From contig NZ_JAFBBV010000001.1 of the NCBI RefSeq assembly GCF_016907365.1, positions 3,844,001 to 3,908,000 on the forward strand: a DNA stretch of 64,000 nt, read 5' to 3'. The position numbers and the translations under genes are program-made. Positions 24,634-33,101 of the stretch are shown here, one piece after another (positions within the stretch are counted from its first letter, which is position 1; each line of letters begins with the position of its first letter). The notes under the pieces were generated by a model, which saw only the letters and a program-made list of their open reading frames with translations, did not search any database and was not told the origin of the DNA. Source of the DNA: Oerskovia paurometabola. GTDB lineage: Bacteria > Actinomycetota > Actinomycetes > Actinomycetales > Cellulomonadaceae.

Positions 24634-25562
24634 CGACCGACTCGAGCGACTTCTCCGCAGCCCTCGTCGACGGCCCCTGGCGGCACGAGTTCGTGCCCGC
24701 CAACGGCGCCCGCTTCCACCTCGCCCTGGCGGGCCCCGAGTCGCGCGGGGGTGGTTCGAGCGCACCGCTCGTGCTCCTGCTGCACTCGTTCCCGCAGTTC
24801 TGGTGGGCCTGGCGGTACCAGCTCGAGGCGCTCGCCGAGGCGGGCTACCGCGTCGCCGCGATGGACCTCCGGGGCACCGGCGCGTCCGACAAGCCACCGA
24901 TCGGCTACGACGCCCCGACCCGCACGCGCGACGTCGCGGGCGTGGTCCGGTCGCTGGGCGCCGACCGCGCCGTCCTCGTCGGGCACGGGACCGGCGGCGC
25001 GCTCGCATGGGCCATGGCCGCGCTCCAGCCCGCCGTGACCGCGGGCGTCGCGGCGTTCGCCGCACCCCACCCGTCGCACGTCCACACCTCGGGGCGCAGG
25101 CTCCTCACGCCGCTCGCGCAGCGCCACCTCGCGTTCGCCCAGCTCCCGACGTTCCCCGAGCGGGCCCTGACGCAGGACGACCTGGTCGGTCGGGTCCTCG
25201 CCGACGGGGCGGCGACGCCGTTCGCCCCCGAGGTCGTGGACACCTACCGCACAGTCATGCGCATCCCGTTCGCGGCGCACTCCGCGATGGAGGCCATCCG
25301 CTGGTCCGTGCGCTCGGCGCCCCGGCCCGACGGCCGGCGCTTCCGCAGCGCGCTGCGCCGCCCGATCACCGTCCCGACCCTCCAGGTCCACGGCGGGTCC
25401 GACGGATTCCTGCGCCGCGACCTCACCGACGCGGACGCGGCAGCGGTCTCCCGCGCGTTGCGGTTCGAGGTCCTCGACGGGGTGGGGCACTTCCTCCCGG
25501 AGGAGGCGCCCGACGACGTCACGCGCCTCCTGCTGGAGTGGTTGCCCACCACGAAGGGCTGA
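24630..25562 (+). CDS. Alpha/beta hydrolase fold protein with an altered nucleophile elbow
   Basis: The 310-aa protein overlaps glnR by 4 nt, so it is translationally coupled. The fold is clear: [12 protein letters not shown] oxyanion region, [12 protein letters not shown], acid strand G-G-S-D-G-F-L, and [11 protein letters not shown] with the catalytic-type His. The nucleophile elbow reads V-G-H-G-T-G-G, with Gly120 where Ser, Asp or Cys is expected. The protein may be non-catalytic or use the next Thr. Epoxide hydrolase-like relatives with G-H-D-W-G-G are the closest pattern. Confidence 0.85.
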   Translation: MTTDSSDFSAALVDGPWRHEFVPANGARFHLALAGPESRGGGSSAPLVLLLHSFPQFWWAWRYQLEALAEAGYRVAAMDLRGTGASDKPPIGYDAPTRTRDVAGVVRSLGADRAVLVGHGTGGALAWAMAALQPAVTAGVAAFAAPHPSHVHTSGRRLLTPLAQRHLAFAQLPTFPERALTQDDLVGRVLADGAATPFAPEVVDTYRTVMRIPFAAHSAMEAIRWSVRSAPRPDGRRFRSALRRPITVPTLQVHGGSDGFLRRDLTDADAAAVSRALRFEVLDGVGHFLPEEAPDDVTRLLLEWLPTTKG

Positions 25563-25592
25563 GCGGGCCTCCGGCCTCCCGCGCTCCGCGCG
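25563..25592. terminator. Small hairpin between convergent hydrolase and nth genes
   Basis: GCGGG-CCTCCGGCCT-CCCGC within the 30-bp gap between convergent stops could end both transcripts. The stem is only 5 bp plus an inner GGCC pair. Confidence 0.35.
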
Positions 25593-26324
25593 TCAGTCCG
25601 TCTTGACCATGCCCGCAGCGACCGCCGGGTCCGTCTCGCCGACCCCGAACGACGGGCACAGGTGCGCGATGGTGCATGCCCCGCACGCAGGCTTGCGCGC
25701 GAAGCAGACCCTGCGGCCGTGGAAGATCAGCCGGTGCGAGAGCATGGTCCACTCGCGCTTCTCGATGAGCTCCCCGACCTCCGTCTCGACCTTGACCGGA
25801 TCCTCCTCGGCGGTCCACCCGAGGCGGCGCACGAGGCGCCCGAAGTGGGTGTCGACCGTCAGGCCGGGGACGCCGAACGCGTTGCCCAGGACGACGTTCG
25901 CGGTCTTGCGACCGACCCCGGGCAGCGTCACCAGGTCGTCGAGCTTCCGGGGGACCTGTCCGTCGTAGCGCTCGACGAGGGCCTGCCCGATCCCGATCAC
26001 CGACTGCGCCTTGGCCCGGAAGAACCCGGTGGGACGCAGGATGTCCTCGAGGTCCTCGCGGTCCGCGGCCGCGTAGGCCGCCGCGTCCGGGTACCGGGCG
26101 AAGAGCTCCGGAGTGGTGAGGTTGACGCGCTTGTCCGTGGTCTGCGCCGACAGGACCGTCGCGATCAGCAGCTCGAGCGGCGTGGTGAAGTCCAGCTCGC
26201 AGTGCGCGTCCGGATAGGTCAGCGCCAGCTCACGGTTGGTGCGCCGTGCACGCCGCACCAGGGCGAGCCGTGACTCGACGTGCGGGGCTGGTGCAGGACT
26301 CGAGGTACCGCCCGAAGTGGTCAC
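25593..26324 (-). CDS. nth: Endonuclease III (DNA glycosylase/AP lyase)
   Basis: The 243-aa protein has the HhH-GPD fold. The hairpin [12 protein letters not shown] contains the catalytic Lys, V-D-T-H-F-G-R the catalytic Asp, and the C-terminus carries the 4Fe-4S motif C-x6-C-x2-C-x5-C. It removes oxidised pyrimidines from DNA and cuts the abasic site. GTG at 26324 lies 7 nt after TAGGCT (leaderless), so I use it rather than the longer frame to 26483. Confidence 0.95.
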   Translation of the reverse strand: MTTSGGTSSPAPAPHVESRLALVRRARRTNRELALTYPDAHCELDFTTPLELLIATVLSAQTTDKRVNLTTPELFARYPDAAAYAAADREDLEDILRPTGFFRAKAQSVIGIGQALVERYDGQVPRKLDDLVTLPGVGRKTANVVLGNAFGVPGLTVDTHFGRLVRRLGWTAEEDPVKVETEVGELIEKREWTMLSHRLIFHGRRVCFARKPACGACTIAHLCPSFGVGETDPAVAAGMVKTD

Positions 26325-26519
26325 GTCCGGCAGCCTACTCGGCCCCGCCCACACGCCTCTCCCCCGCGATCCGTGCGGGCCCCCGCGGGGCGGTGGCGAC
26401 CCGAGTTGCGCACATGAGGCAGACTTGTGGGAGGAATCACGAGTACCGGTTCGCTCGAACTCCGCCGATGCAGACGGGCTCATGCCGGGAAAGTCCGCTC
26501 AACACTCGAAGGACATCGC

Positions 26520-27197
26520 GTGGACGACGACGTAGTGCTCTCGGCCCCCCTCTTCGCCACCATGGACCGCGAAGAGACCCGGACGCTGTTCGACTCGATG
26601 CAGCAGATCGAGCTCACCCGTGGAGACGTGCTCTTCCGCGAGGGTGAGCCCGGTGACCGGCTGTACGTGATCGCACAGGGCAAGATCAAGCTCGGCCGCC
26701 GCTCGAACGACGGCCGCGAGAACCTCCTGTCCATCCTCGGACCGGGCGAGATGTTCGGCGAGCTCTCGCTCTTCGACCCGGGGCCCCGCACGGCCACCGC
26801 CAGCTCGGTGTCGGACGCCCTGCTCTACGAGCTGCGGCACGAGCAGCTCATCGAGTGGATCGAGAAGCACCCCAGCGTCGCGAAGCACCTGCTCAACGCG
26901 TTGGCGCGCCGCCTGCGCCGCACCAACGAGACGCTCGCGGACCTCGTGTTCTCCGACGTCCCCGGCCGTGTCGCCAAGGCGCTCCTCGACCTGTCGACCC
27001 GCTTCGGGGAGGAGACGGACGAGGGTGTGCGCGTCGCGCACGACCTCACGCAGGAGGAGCTCGCCCAGCTCGTCGGCGCCTCGCGCGAGACGGTCAACAA
27101 GGCCCTCGCCGACTTCGCCACCCGCGGGTGGGTCCGCCGCGAGGGACGCGCCGTCGTCCTGCTCGACGTGGACCGGCTCGAGCGCCGCGCGCGCTGA
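26520..27197 (+). CDS. crp: Crp/Fnr-family cAMP-binding transcriptional regulator
   Basis: The 225-aa protein has an N-terminal cyclic-nucleotide-binding barrel (GDVLFREGEPGDRLYVI, GEMFGELSLFDPGPRTATA: the phosphate-binding cassette), a dimer helix and a C-terminal winged HTH (DLTQEELAQLVGASRETVNKAL). This is the actinobacterial Crp/GlxR type, a global carbon and energy regulator that usually binds TGTGA-N6-TCACA. GTG at 26520 has GAAGGA 7 nt upstream. nth is divergent upstream. Confidence 0.92.
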   Translation: MDDDVVLSAPLFATMDREETRTLFDSMQQIELTRGDVLFREGEPGDRLYVIAQGKIKLGRRSNDGRENLLSILGPGEMFGELSLFDPGPRTATASSVSDALLYELRHEQLIEWIEKHPSVAKHLLNALARRLRRTNETLADLVFSDVPGRVAKALLDLSTRFGEETDEGVRVAHDLTQEELAQLVGASRETVNKALADFATRGWVRREGRAVVLLDVDRLERRAR

Positions 27198-27213
27198 CCG
27201 CGGACGCACCAGA

Positions 27214-27263
27214 TCGGCGAGAGGCCGGTCGCACGACCCGAGGGTCGCGCGACCGGCCTCTCG
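27214..27263. terminator. Bidirectional terminator between crp and the RidA gene
   Basis: A stem of about 22 bp with one mismatch (GGCGAGAGGCCGGTCG and its complement as outer arms) lies between convergent genes ending at 27197 (+) and 27289 (-). Confidence 0.85.
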
Positions 27264-27288
27264 CCGTCTCGGGGAGCGATCCGCTCGC

Positions 27289-27777
27289 TCAGGCGTCCGA
27301 CGGCTCGGCGAGCTCGACGACGAGCTCCACCTCGACCGGGGAGTCGAGCGGGAGCACCGAGACGCCCACCGCGCTGCGCGCATGGATGCCCGCCTCGCCG
27401 AAGATCTCGCCCAGGACCGTGCTGGCGCCGTTGATCACGGCCGGCTGACCCGTGAACGAGGGGTCGCTCGCCACGAACCCGACGACCTTGACGACCCGGG
27501 AGACCTGGTCGAGGTCCCCCACGAGCGCCTTGATCGCCGCGAGCGCGTTGAGCGCGCTCGTGCGGGCGTGGCCCGCCGCCTCGGCCGGGGCGACGAGCCC
27601 CTCGCCGTCACCGACCTTGCCGGTCGCCGACAGTGCCCCCGCCACGAACGGGAGCTGGCCCGACGTGTACACGTACCGGCCCGTGCGCACCGCGGGGACG
27701 TACGCCGCCACGGGCGCTGCGACGTCGGGCAGGGTGATGCCCAGCTCGGCGAGCCGGGCGTCGACGACGCCTGCCAC
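27289..27777 (-). CDS. RidA family (YjgF/YER057c/UK114-like) protein
   Basis: The 162-aa protein has the RidA-like trimeric fold with R-Y-V-Y-T-S-G-Q-L-P-F near residue 35 and a C-terminal R-S-A-V-G-V-S-V-L-P-L-D-S-P-V-E-V-E. Canonical RidA has an Arg in C-I/V-R-x-x for imine deamination. Here that segment reads A-R-S-A-V-G, with the Arg shifted, which fits the longer RidA-like subfamilies of unknown substrate. GTG overlaps the stop of the upstream DUF4177 gene by 1 nt. Confidence 0.8.
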   Translation of the reverse strand: MAGVVDARLAELGITLPDVAAPVAAYVPAVRTGRYVYTSGQLPFVAGALSATGKVGDGEGLVAPAEAAGHARTSALNALAAIKALVGDLDQVSRVVKVVGFVASDPSFTGQPAVINGASTVLGEIFGEAGIHARSAVGVSVLPLDSPVEVELVVELAEPSDA

Positions 27778-27941
27778 TACTTCTCGCCGGTCGGGCGCTT
27801 GAGGTAGGCCACGAGGCCGTTCCCGTCCGGTCCCGTGACGACCTGGACGAGCTCCCAGCCGTCCGAGCCCCACTGGTCGAGGACTGCCTTGGTGTTGTGG
27901 ATGATGAGGGGGATGGTCGCGTACTCCCAGGTGGTTGCCAT
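27777..27941 (-). CDS. DUF4177 family 54-aa protein
   Basis: The short protein begins MATTWEYATIPLIIHN, continues W-G-S-D-G-W-E-L-V-Q-V-V and ends KRPTGEK, the standard actinobacterial DUF4177 layout. Function is unknown. The ATG is 7 nt after TACGCT, so the transcript is probably leaderless. It is the first gene of an operon with the RidA-like gene, an arrangement I recall as common in actinobacteria. Confidence 0.8.
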   Translation of the reverse strand: MATTWEYATIPLIIHNTKAVLDQWGSDGWELVQVVTGPDGNGLVAYLKRPTGEK

Positions 27942-28084
27942 GCGCCCGAGCGTAGTCGTCATCCAGCCGGCGCACAGGTCACGCGGACTCCTCGGACCGG
28001 CCCTCGAACGCTCACAGAACCCGCACACCGGTGGGGGGTGCAATCCCCGGAGGGGCAGGGGCGCCCTCCCGTAGGCTTGCGCCT

Positions 28085-30448
28085 ATGGCTTCCCCTGCGC
28101 GTCCCCGTCGACAAGTCAACGCCTATCAGCTCATCGCCCTGCTGCTGGCGTTCGTCCTGGTCTCCGGGGTCGGCGGCGTGCTCGGTGCGGGTCTCCTGAT
28201 CCCCCTCGCCGCCGGCGCCAGCCAGGCCACCGACAGCAGCGTCCAGATCTTCGAGGAGCTGCCGGACGAGCTCGAGCCAGGACCTCTGGCCGAGCAGTCG
28301 CGCGTCTACGCGAACGACGGGACCACGCTGCTCGCGACCTTCTACCAGGAGAACCGCATCGTGGTCCCCCTGGGCGAGGTCTCGGACCACATGAAGAACG
28401 CCGTGGTCGCGACCGAGGACAAGCGCTTCTACGAGCACGGCGGGATCGACCCGGAGGGCACCCTCCGCGCGGCGTTCAACAACGCCTCGGGCGGCGCGAA
28501 GCAGGGCGGCTCGAGCCTGACGCAGCAGTACGTCAAGAACGTGCTGATCGAGCAGGCCGTGCGTGCCGAGGACCCGATCGCCGTCGAGGCGGTCAAGGAG
28601 AGCACCATCGAGCGCAAGGCTCGCGAGGCCAAGCTCGCGATCTCGCTCGAGCAGCGCATGACCAAGGACGAGATCCTCGAGGGATACCTCAACATCGCGC
28701 AGTTCGGTATCCGGGTCTACGGCGTCGAGACCGCGGCGCGCCACTACTTCAACACGAAGGCGTCCGACCTGAGCATCGTCCAGGCCGCGACGATCGCCGG
28801 CGTGACCAACGCCCCGAGCGCGTACGACCCCGTGTCCAACCCGGCCAGCTCGGAGAAGCGCCGCAACCTCGTGCTCGGTCGCATGCTCGAGCAGGGGTAC
28901 ATCACGCAGCAGGAGCACGACGAGGCCGTCGCGACCCCGCTGGCCGAGACTCTCGACGTCCAGCCCGTGTCCGTGGGCTGCCAGGCCGCGAACGGCGCGG
29001 CGTTCTTCTGCGACTACGTCACCAAGGTCATCACCTCGAACCCGATCTTCGGCGAGACGCCCAAGGACCGCCAGGGTCTGCTCTACCGCGGCGGCCTCGA
29101 CATCACCACGACGCTCGACCCCCGGATGCAGACCGCCGCCGAGACCGAGGTCACGTCGGCGATCCCCGCCTCCGACCCCAGCGGGATCGAGAACGCCCTC
29201 GTGACCGTCGAGCCCGGCACGGGCAAGATCCTCGCGATGGCCCAGAACCGTCCCTACGACGCCTCGCTCGAGGCCGCCCCCGGGACCACGGCACAGAACT
29301 ACAGCGCGGACCAGGCGCACGGCTCGTCCCGCGGGTTCTCCCCGGGATCCACCTGGAAGCCCTTCCTGCTCGCCGAGTGGCTGCGGGCCGGGCACACGCT
29401 CAACGAGTCGGTCAACGCGAACCGTCGCGAGTGGAACGTCGGGCGCGACTTCACCTCGTCCTGCACCAAGCTCAACGTCGGCGAGAAGTGGAACCCCAAC
29501 AACTCCGACGGCCAGGGCAAGGGCAGCATGACGGCCCTGGCCGCGACGACCAACTCGGTCAACACCGCGTACGCCGACATGGCGAGCAAGCTCGACCTCT
29601 GCTCCGTGGCCAGCACCGCGAAGTCCGTCGGGTTCGCGCCGTCGCTCACGAAGGACAAGGGCGAGGTGGACATCCGCCCCTCCATGATCATCGGTACCCA
29701 GAACTCCTCGCCGCTGCAGATGGCCGCAGCGTTCGCGACCTTCGCGAGCGGCGGCACCTACTGCGAGCCCATCGCCATCACGCGCATCGTCGACCCGAAC
29801 GGCAAGGAGCTCGAGGTGCCGTCGGCCAACTGCAACCCGAACGCCCTGGACCCGGCGGTGGCGAACACCGTGACCTACGCCCTCAAGAACGTCATGACGG
29901 ATGGATCGGGCAAGAGGTCGCAGCTCGAGGGGCGCGAGAGCGCCGGGAAGACGGGCACGGCCCAGCTCAACACCCACAACTGGTTCGTCGGCTACACGCC
30001 CCAGCTCGCGACGGCGGTCTGGATCGGGAACGCCGAGTCGGACGTCCAGATGCGCAGCAACGGCCGCGGCCGGTTCACCATCAACGGTGTGAGCAGGCAG
30101 TGGTGGTTCGGCTCCGACCTCGCGGCCCCCATGTGGAAGAACTACATGACCACGGCCCTCGAGGGCATGCCCGTGGTGAGCTTCCCCGAGCCCGACCCCA
30201 AGATGCTCGGCCAGGTCCAGGCTCCTCCGACCACCACCCCGACGACCCCGGGTGGCGGCAACGACGGCGGCGGCGAGACCGGTGGCGGCAACGGCAACGG
30301 TGGCGGCAGCAACAACGGCAACGGTGGCGGCGGCAACGGCAACGGCAACGGGAGCGGCGGCAACGGGAACGGCGGCGGCGGCGAGACCGGCGGCGGCAAC
30401 GGGAACGGCGGCGGCGAGACCGGCACGCCGGGCGGGGAGCAGGACTGA
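28085..30448 (+). CDS. Bifunctional penicillin-binding protein (class A)
   Basis: The 787-aa protein makes and cross-links peptidoglycan. It has a cytoplasmic basic N-terminus, one membrane anchor (about 16-42), a GT51 transglycosylase domain with E-D-K-R-F-Y-E-H-G-G and G-G-S-S-L-T-Q-Q-Y-V-K-N, and a transpeptidase domain with S-T-W-K (422-425, nucleophile Ser422), S-V-N and K-T-G-T. A C-terminal tail of about 75 residues is Gly/Asn-rich low complexity. The ATG lies 7 nt after TAGGCT, a leaderless start; the longer frame to 28031 would include the promoter. A metallophosphoesterase gene follows 11 bp later. Confidence 0.93.
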   Translation: MASPARPRRQVNAYQLIALLLAFVLVSGVGGVLGAGLLIPLAAGASQATDSSVQIFEELPDELEPGPLAEQSRVYANDGTTLLATFYQENRIVVPLGEVSDHMKNAVVATEDKRFYEHGGIDPEGTLRAAFNNASGGAKQGGSSLTQQYVKNVLIEQAVRAEDPIAVEAVKESTIERKAREAKLAISLEQRMTKDEILEGYLNIAQFGIRVYGVETAARHYFNTKASDLSIVQAATIAGVTNAPSAYDPVSNPASSEKRRNLVLGRMLEQGYITQQEHDEAVATPLAETLDVQPVSVGCQAANGAAFFCDYVTKVITSNPIFGETPKDRQGLLYRGGLDITTTLDPRMQTAAETEVTSAIPASDPSGIENALVTVEPGTGKILAMAQNRPYDASLEAAPGTTAQNYSADQAHGSSRGFSPGSTWKPFLLAEWLRAGHTLNESVNANRREWNVGRDFTSSCTKLNVGEKWNPNNSDGQGKGSMTALAATTNSVNTAYADMASKLDLCSVASTAKSVGFAPSLTKDKGEVDIRPSMIIGTQNSSPLQMAAAFATFASGGTYCEPIAITRIVDPNGKELEVPSANCNPNALDPAVANTVTYALKNVMTDGSGKRSQLEGRESAGKTGTAQLNTHNWFVGYTPQLATAVWIGNAESDVQMRSNGRGRFTINGVSRQWWFGSDLAAPMWKNYMTTALEGMPVVSFPEPDPKMLGQVQAPPTTTPTTPGGGNDGGGETGGGNGNGGGSNNGNGGGGNGNGNGSGGNGNGGGGETGGGNGNGGGETGTPGGEQD
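30250..30445 (+). repeat. Gly/Asn low-complexity tail of the PBP gene
   Basis: GGCGGCAACGGCAAC-type imperfect 6- and 9-bp repeats encode a GGGNGNGGG-rich C-terminal tail. It is probably flexible and located in the cell wall. Confidence 0.7.
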
Positions 30449-30459
30449 CCGGGGCCCGC

Positions 30460-31404
30460 GTGCACCCCGTGCTCGTCGGCGCCGGCGTCCTCGCCGCCGC
30501 CGGAGCGGGGGCGCTCGCCTACGCCCACCTGGAGACCAAGCTGTTCACGCTGCGTGAGGTCACGGTCCCGGTGCTGCCCCGAGGGGCGGCCGACGTGCGT
30601 GTGCTGCACTTCTCTGACCTGCACCTGACCCCCACGCAGGAGCGCAAGATCGAGTGGATCAGGTCCCTCGCGGCCCTGCGCCCGGACTTCGTGGTCGACA
30701 CGGGCGACAACCTGGCCCACGTGGACTCGCTGGAGCCGCTCCTGTACGCCCTCGAGCCGCTCCTGAGCAGCACGCCCGGGACGTTCGTCATGGGGTCGAA
30801 CGACTACTTCGCCCCCTCGCCCAAGAACCCCGCCCGGTACCTGCTGCCCGACGCGCGGACCGCCCACACGGTCGACCCGCCGAGGCTCCCCGCGGACAAG
30901 CTGGCCGCCGCGTTCAGCGCCGCCGGGTGGATCGACCTCACCAACCGCCGCGACGCGATCGACGTCGGCGGCGTGCACATCGACCTGGTGGGCGTCGACG
31001 ACCCGCACCTCGACCGGGACGTCTTCCCGCCCGCGCAACCACGCACGGTGCGGGACGCCGGGACCGACGCGACGCCGTCGGGCCTGCGGATGGGCGTGGT
31101 GCACGCGCCCTACACGCGCGTGCTCGACCAGATGCACGACGACGGCGCCGACGTCATCCTCGCCGGCCACACCCACGGCGGGCAGCTCTGCGTCCCGTTC
31201 TACGGGGCGCTCGTGACCAACTGCGACCTGGACCGCGGACGGGCCAAGGGTCTGCACGGCTGGCCGGGCGCACGCCCCGACGCCCCCGGCGGCGAGGCCT
31301 CGACCTGGCTCAACGTGTCGGCCGGGGCGGGCACCTCGCCCTACGCACCCTTCCGGTTCGCGTGCCGACCAGAGGCCACGATCGTGACGCTCACGGCACC
31401 GTGA
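30460..31404 (+). CDS. YkuE/YaeI-like membrane-anchored metallophosphoesterase
   Basis: The 314-aa protein has an N-terminal membrane segment (about 4-22), then the calcineurin-like motifs F-S-D-L-H-L-T, D-T-G-D-N, G-S-N-D (usual G-N-H-[DE]), V-V-H-A-P and A-G-H-T-H-G-G-Q, so a two-metal active site is likely, with an unusual third motif. Relatives act on lipid or cell-envelope phosphoesters. It follows the PBP gene by 11 bp and is probably co-transcribed, which agrees with an envelope role. Confidence 0.88.
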   Translation: MHPVLVGAGVLAAAGAGALAYAHLETKLFTLREVTVPVLPRGAADVRVLHFSDLHLTPTQERKIEWIRSLAALRPDFVVDTGDNLAHVDSLEPLLYALEPLLSSTPGTFVMGSNDYFAPSPKNPARYLLPDARTAHTVDPPRLPADKLAAAFSAAGWIDLTNRRDAIDVGGVHIDLVGVDDPHLDRDVFPPAQPRTVRDAGTDATPSGLRMGVVHAPYTRVLDQMHDDGADVILAGHTHGGQLCVPFYGALVTNCDLDRGRAKGLHGWPGARPDAPGGEASTWLNVSAGAGTSPYAPFRFACRPEATIVTLTAP

Positions 31405-31527
31405 GCACGCACTGAGGGGCCGGTTTCGTCGCAGGGGCAAACGTCGGCTATTCTAGGCAGGCTCCAGCGCGCAGGTTTGGCGGGACCTCTCGAGGACCCT
31501 CCGCAGACCGGCAGCGACGAGAGCAAT

Positions 31528-31605
<78 letters not shown>

Positions 31606-31606
31606 C

Positions 31607-31643
31607 ACGAAGGCCCGGAGTCCACTGGACTCCGGGCCTTCGT
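31607..31643 (+). terminator. Terminator of tRNA-Pro
   Basis: ACGAAGGCCCGGAGTCCA and its complement form a stem of about 17 bp, starting 2 nt after the encoded CCA. Confidence 0.8.
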
Positions 31644-31814
31644 CGTTCCCGCTCCCGCGGCGCTCGCCGAGGGCGAGGCCCCCGCCCACCGACGGCGACC
31701 CCCGCGGCGCCGAGGGTGACGGCGTAGCTCTCCCGACCGCGACCGCCCTATGCGGGTCCCCCCTTCCGGTGTCACGATGAGGGTCCTGCACCCCCAGCGT
31801 CGGAGGTCGTCGTC

Positions 31815-33053
31815 ATGGCCGAGGAGCCGATCGTCATCGTCGGAGGCGGCCTGGCCGCCGCGAAGGCCGCCGAGTCCCTGCGCACCGAGGGGTACGACGG
31901 CGACCTCGTGGTCGTCTCGAGCGAGCCGCACCGCCCCTACGAACGTCCGCCGCTCTCGAAGGACTACCTGCGCGGCGAGGCCGAGCGCGACGTCCTGTTC
32001 CCCCTGTCCGAGGAGTGGTACGCCGACCACCACGTCGACCTGCGCACCGCGACGCGGGCCGCGGGGATCGACGTCGCCGCACACTCCCTCACGCTGATCG
32101 ACGGGACGTCGCTGCCGTACGCGCGCCTGCTCCTCGCGACCGGATCGACGCCGCGCTCGTTCGCGGTGCCCGGCGCGGACCTCCAGGGCGTGCACTACCT
32201 GCGCACGATCGAGCACGCCGACCTGCTCGCCGCGACGCTCGAGGCCTCGGCCCGCGAGGGCGCGGGTCGGCTCGCCGTCGTGGGCGACGGGTGGATCGGG
32301 ATGGAGGTCGCGGCCTCGGCGCGCAGCCTCGGCCTGGACGTGACCGTCGTCGGGCGTGCTGTCCACCCGCTGGGCCGCGTGCTCGGACCCCTGCTCGGGG
32401 AGATGTACGGCAAGGTCCACGCGGACCACGACGTGCACCTGCACCGCAACGCCCAGGTCGTGGGGATCACGGGCAGCGAGGGGCGGGTCACGGGACTCGA
32501 CGTCGCGGACGGGACGCACGTGGCCGCCGACGTCGTCGTGGTCGGTGTGGGCGTGACGCCCAACGTCGGTTTCGCGGAGGCCGCGGGGATCGAGCTGCGG
32601 GACGCCCGCCTGGGCGGCGGGCTCGCGGTCGACGCGACGCTCGCGACCTCGGCGCCCGACGTCTGGGCCGCAGGGGACATCGCGAGCGTGCCCTCCCCGC
32701 GCTACGGTCGCCCGCTGCGCGTCGAGCACTGGGCCGTCGCCCTGGAGACCGGCCCGCACGCCGCGCGCGCCATGCTGGGCTCGCGCGAGCCGTACGACAA
32801 GCTGCCCTACTTCTTCTCCGACCAGTACGACGTGGGCATGGAGTACCTGGGGTTCGTCGAGGACCCGGCCGCGACCGAGGTGGTCGTGAGCGGGTCCCTC
32901 GAGGACCACGCCCTGGTCGCGTTCTGGGTCGCGGACGACCGGGTCCAGGCGGGCATGGCGGTCGACACGTGGGAGCAGATGGAGCGCGTCGAGGAGATCG
33001 TCCGGTCCACCGGGCCGGTCGACCGGGACGCCCTGGAGGCGTTCCGCGCCTGA
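31815..33053 (+). CDS. FAD-dependent NAD(P)H oxidoreductase, ferredoxin reductase-like
   Basis: The 412-aa protein has the first dinucleotide motif I-V-G-G-G-L-A-A, R-P-Y-E-R-P-P-L-S-K, a second motif V-G-D-G-W-I-G-M-E for NAD(P)H, W-A-A-G-D-I-A for FAD, and a C-terminal reductase domain (F-F-S-D-Q-Y-D-V-G-M-E-Y). This is the family of rubredoxin and ferredoxin reductases of P450 and dioxygenase systems. No ferredoxin or P450 gene is nearby, so its partner is unknown. GGAGG precedes the ATG. Confidence 0.88.
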   Translation: MAEEPIVIVGGGLAAAKAAESLRTEGYDGDLVVVSSEPHRPYERPPLSKDYLRGEAERDVLFPLSEEWYADHHVDLRTATRAAGIDVAAHSLTLIDGTSLPYARLLLATGSTPRSFAVPGADLQGVHYLRTIEHADLLAATLEASAREGAGRLAVVGDGWIGMEVAASARSLGLDVTVVGRAVHPLGRVLGPLLGEMYGKVHADHDVHLHRNAQVVGITGSEGRVTGLDVADGTHVAADVVVVGVGVTPNVGFAEAAGIELRDARLGGGLAVDATLATSAPDVWAAGDIASVPSPRYGRPLRVEHWAVALETGPHAARAMLGSREPYDKLPYFFSDQYDVGMEYLGFVEDPAATEVVVSGSLEDHALVAFWVADDRVQAGMAVDTWEQMERVEEIVRSTGPVDRDALEAFRA

Positions 33054-33101
33054 CCGGCCCGGCAAGGCCCGGGACCGGCCCGGCCGGCCCCGCTCCGCCC
33101 C
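33054..33101. terminator. GC-rich inverted repeats between convergent genes
   Basis: CCGGCC/GGCCGG-type repeats fill the 48-bp gap between the flavoprotein gene (+) and prpC (-). Several hairpins are possible; I cannot choose one. Confidence 0.35.

Noticed and set aside
26427..26519. Longer N-terminus for the Crp-type regulator
   Set aside because: The extra 31 residues have no family match. GTG at 26520 has a good ribosome site and the usual N-terminus.
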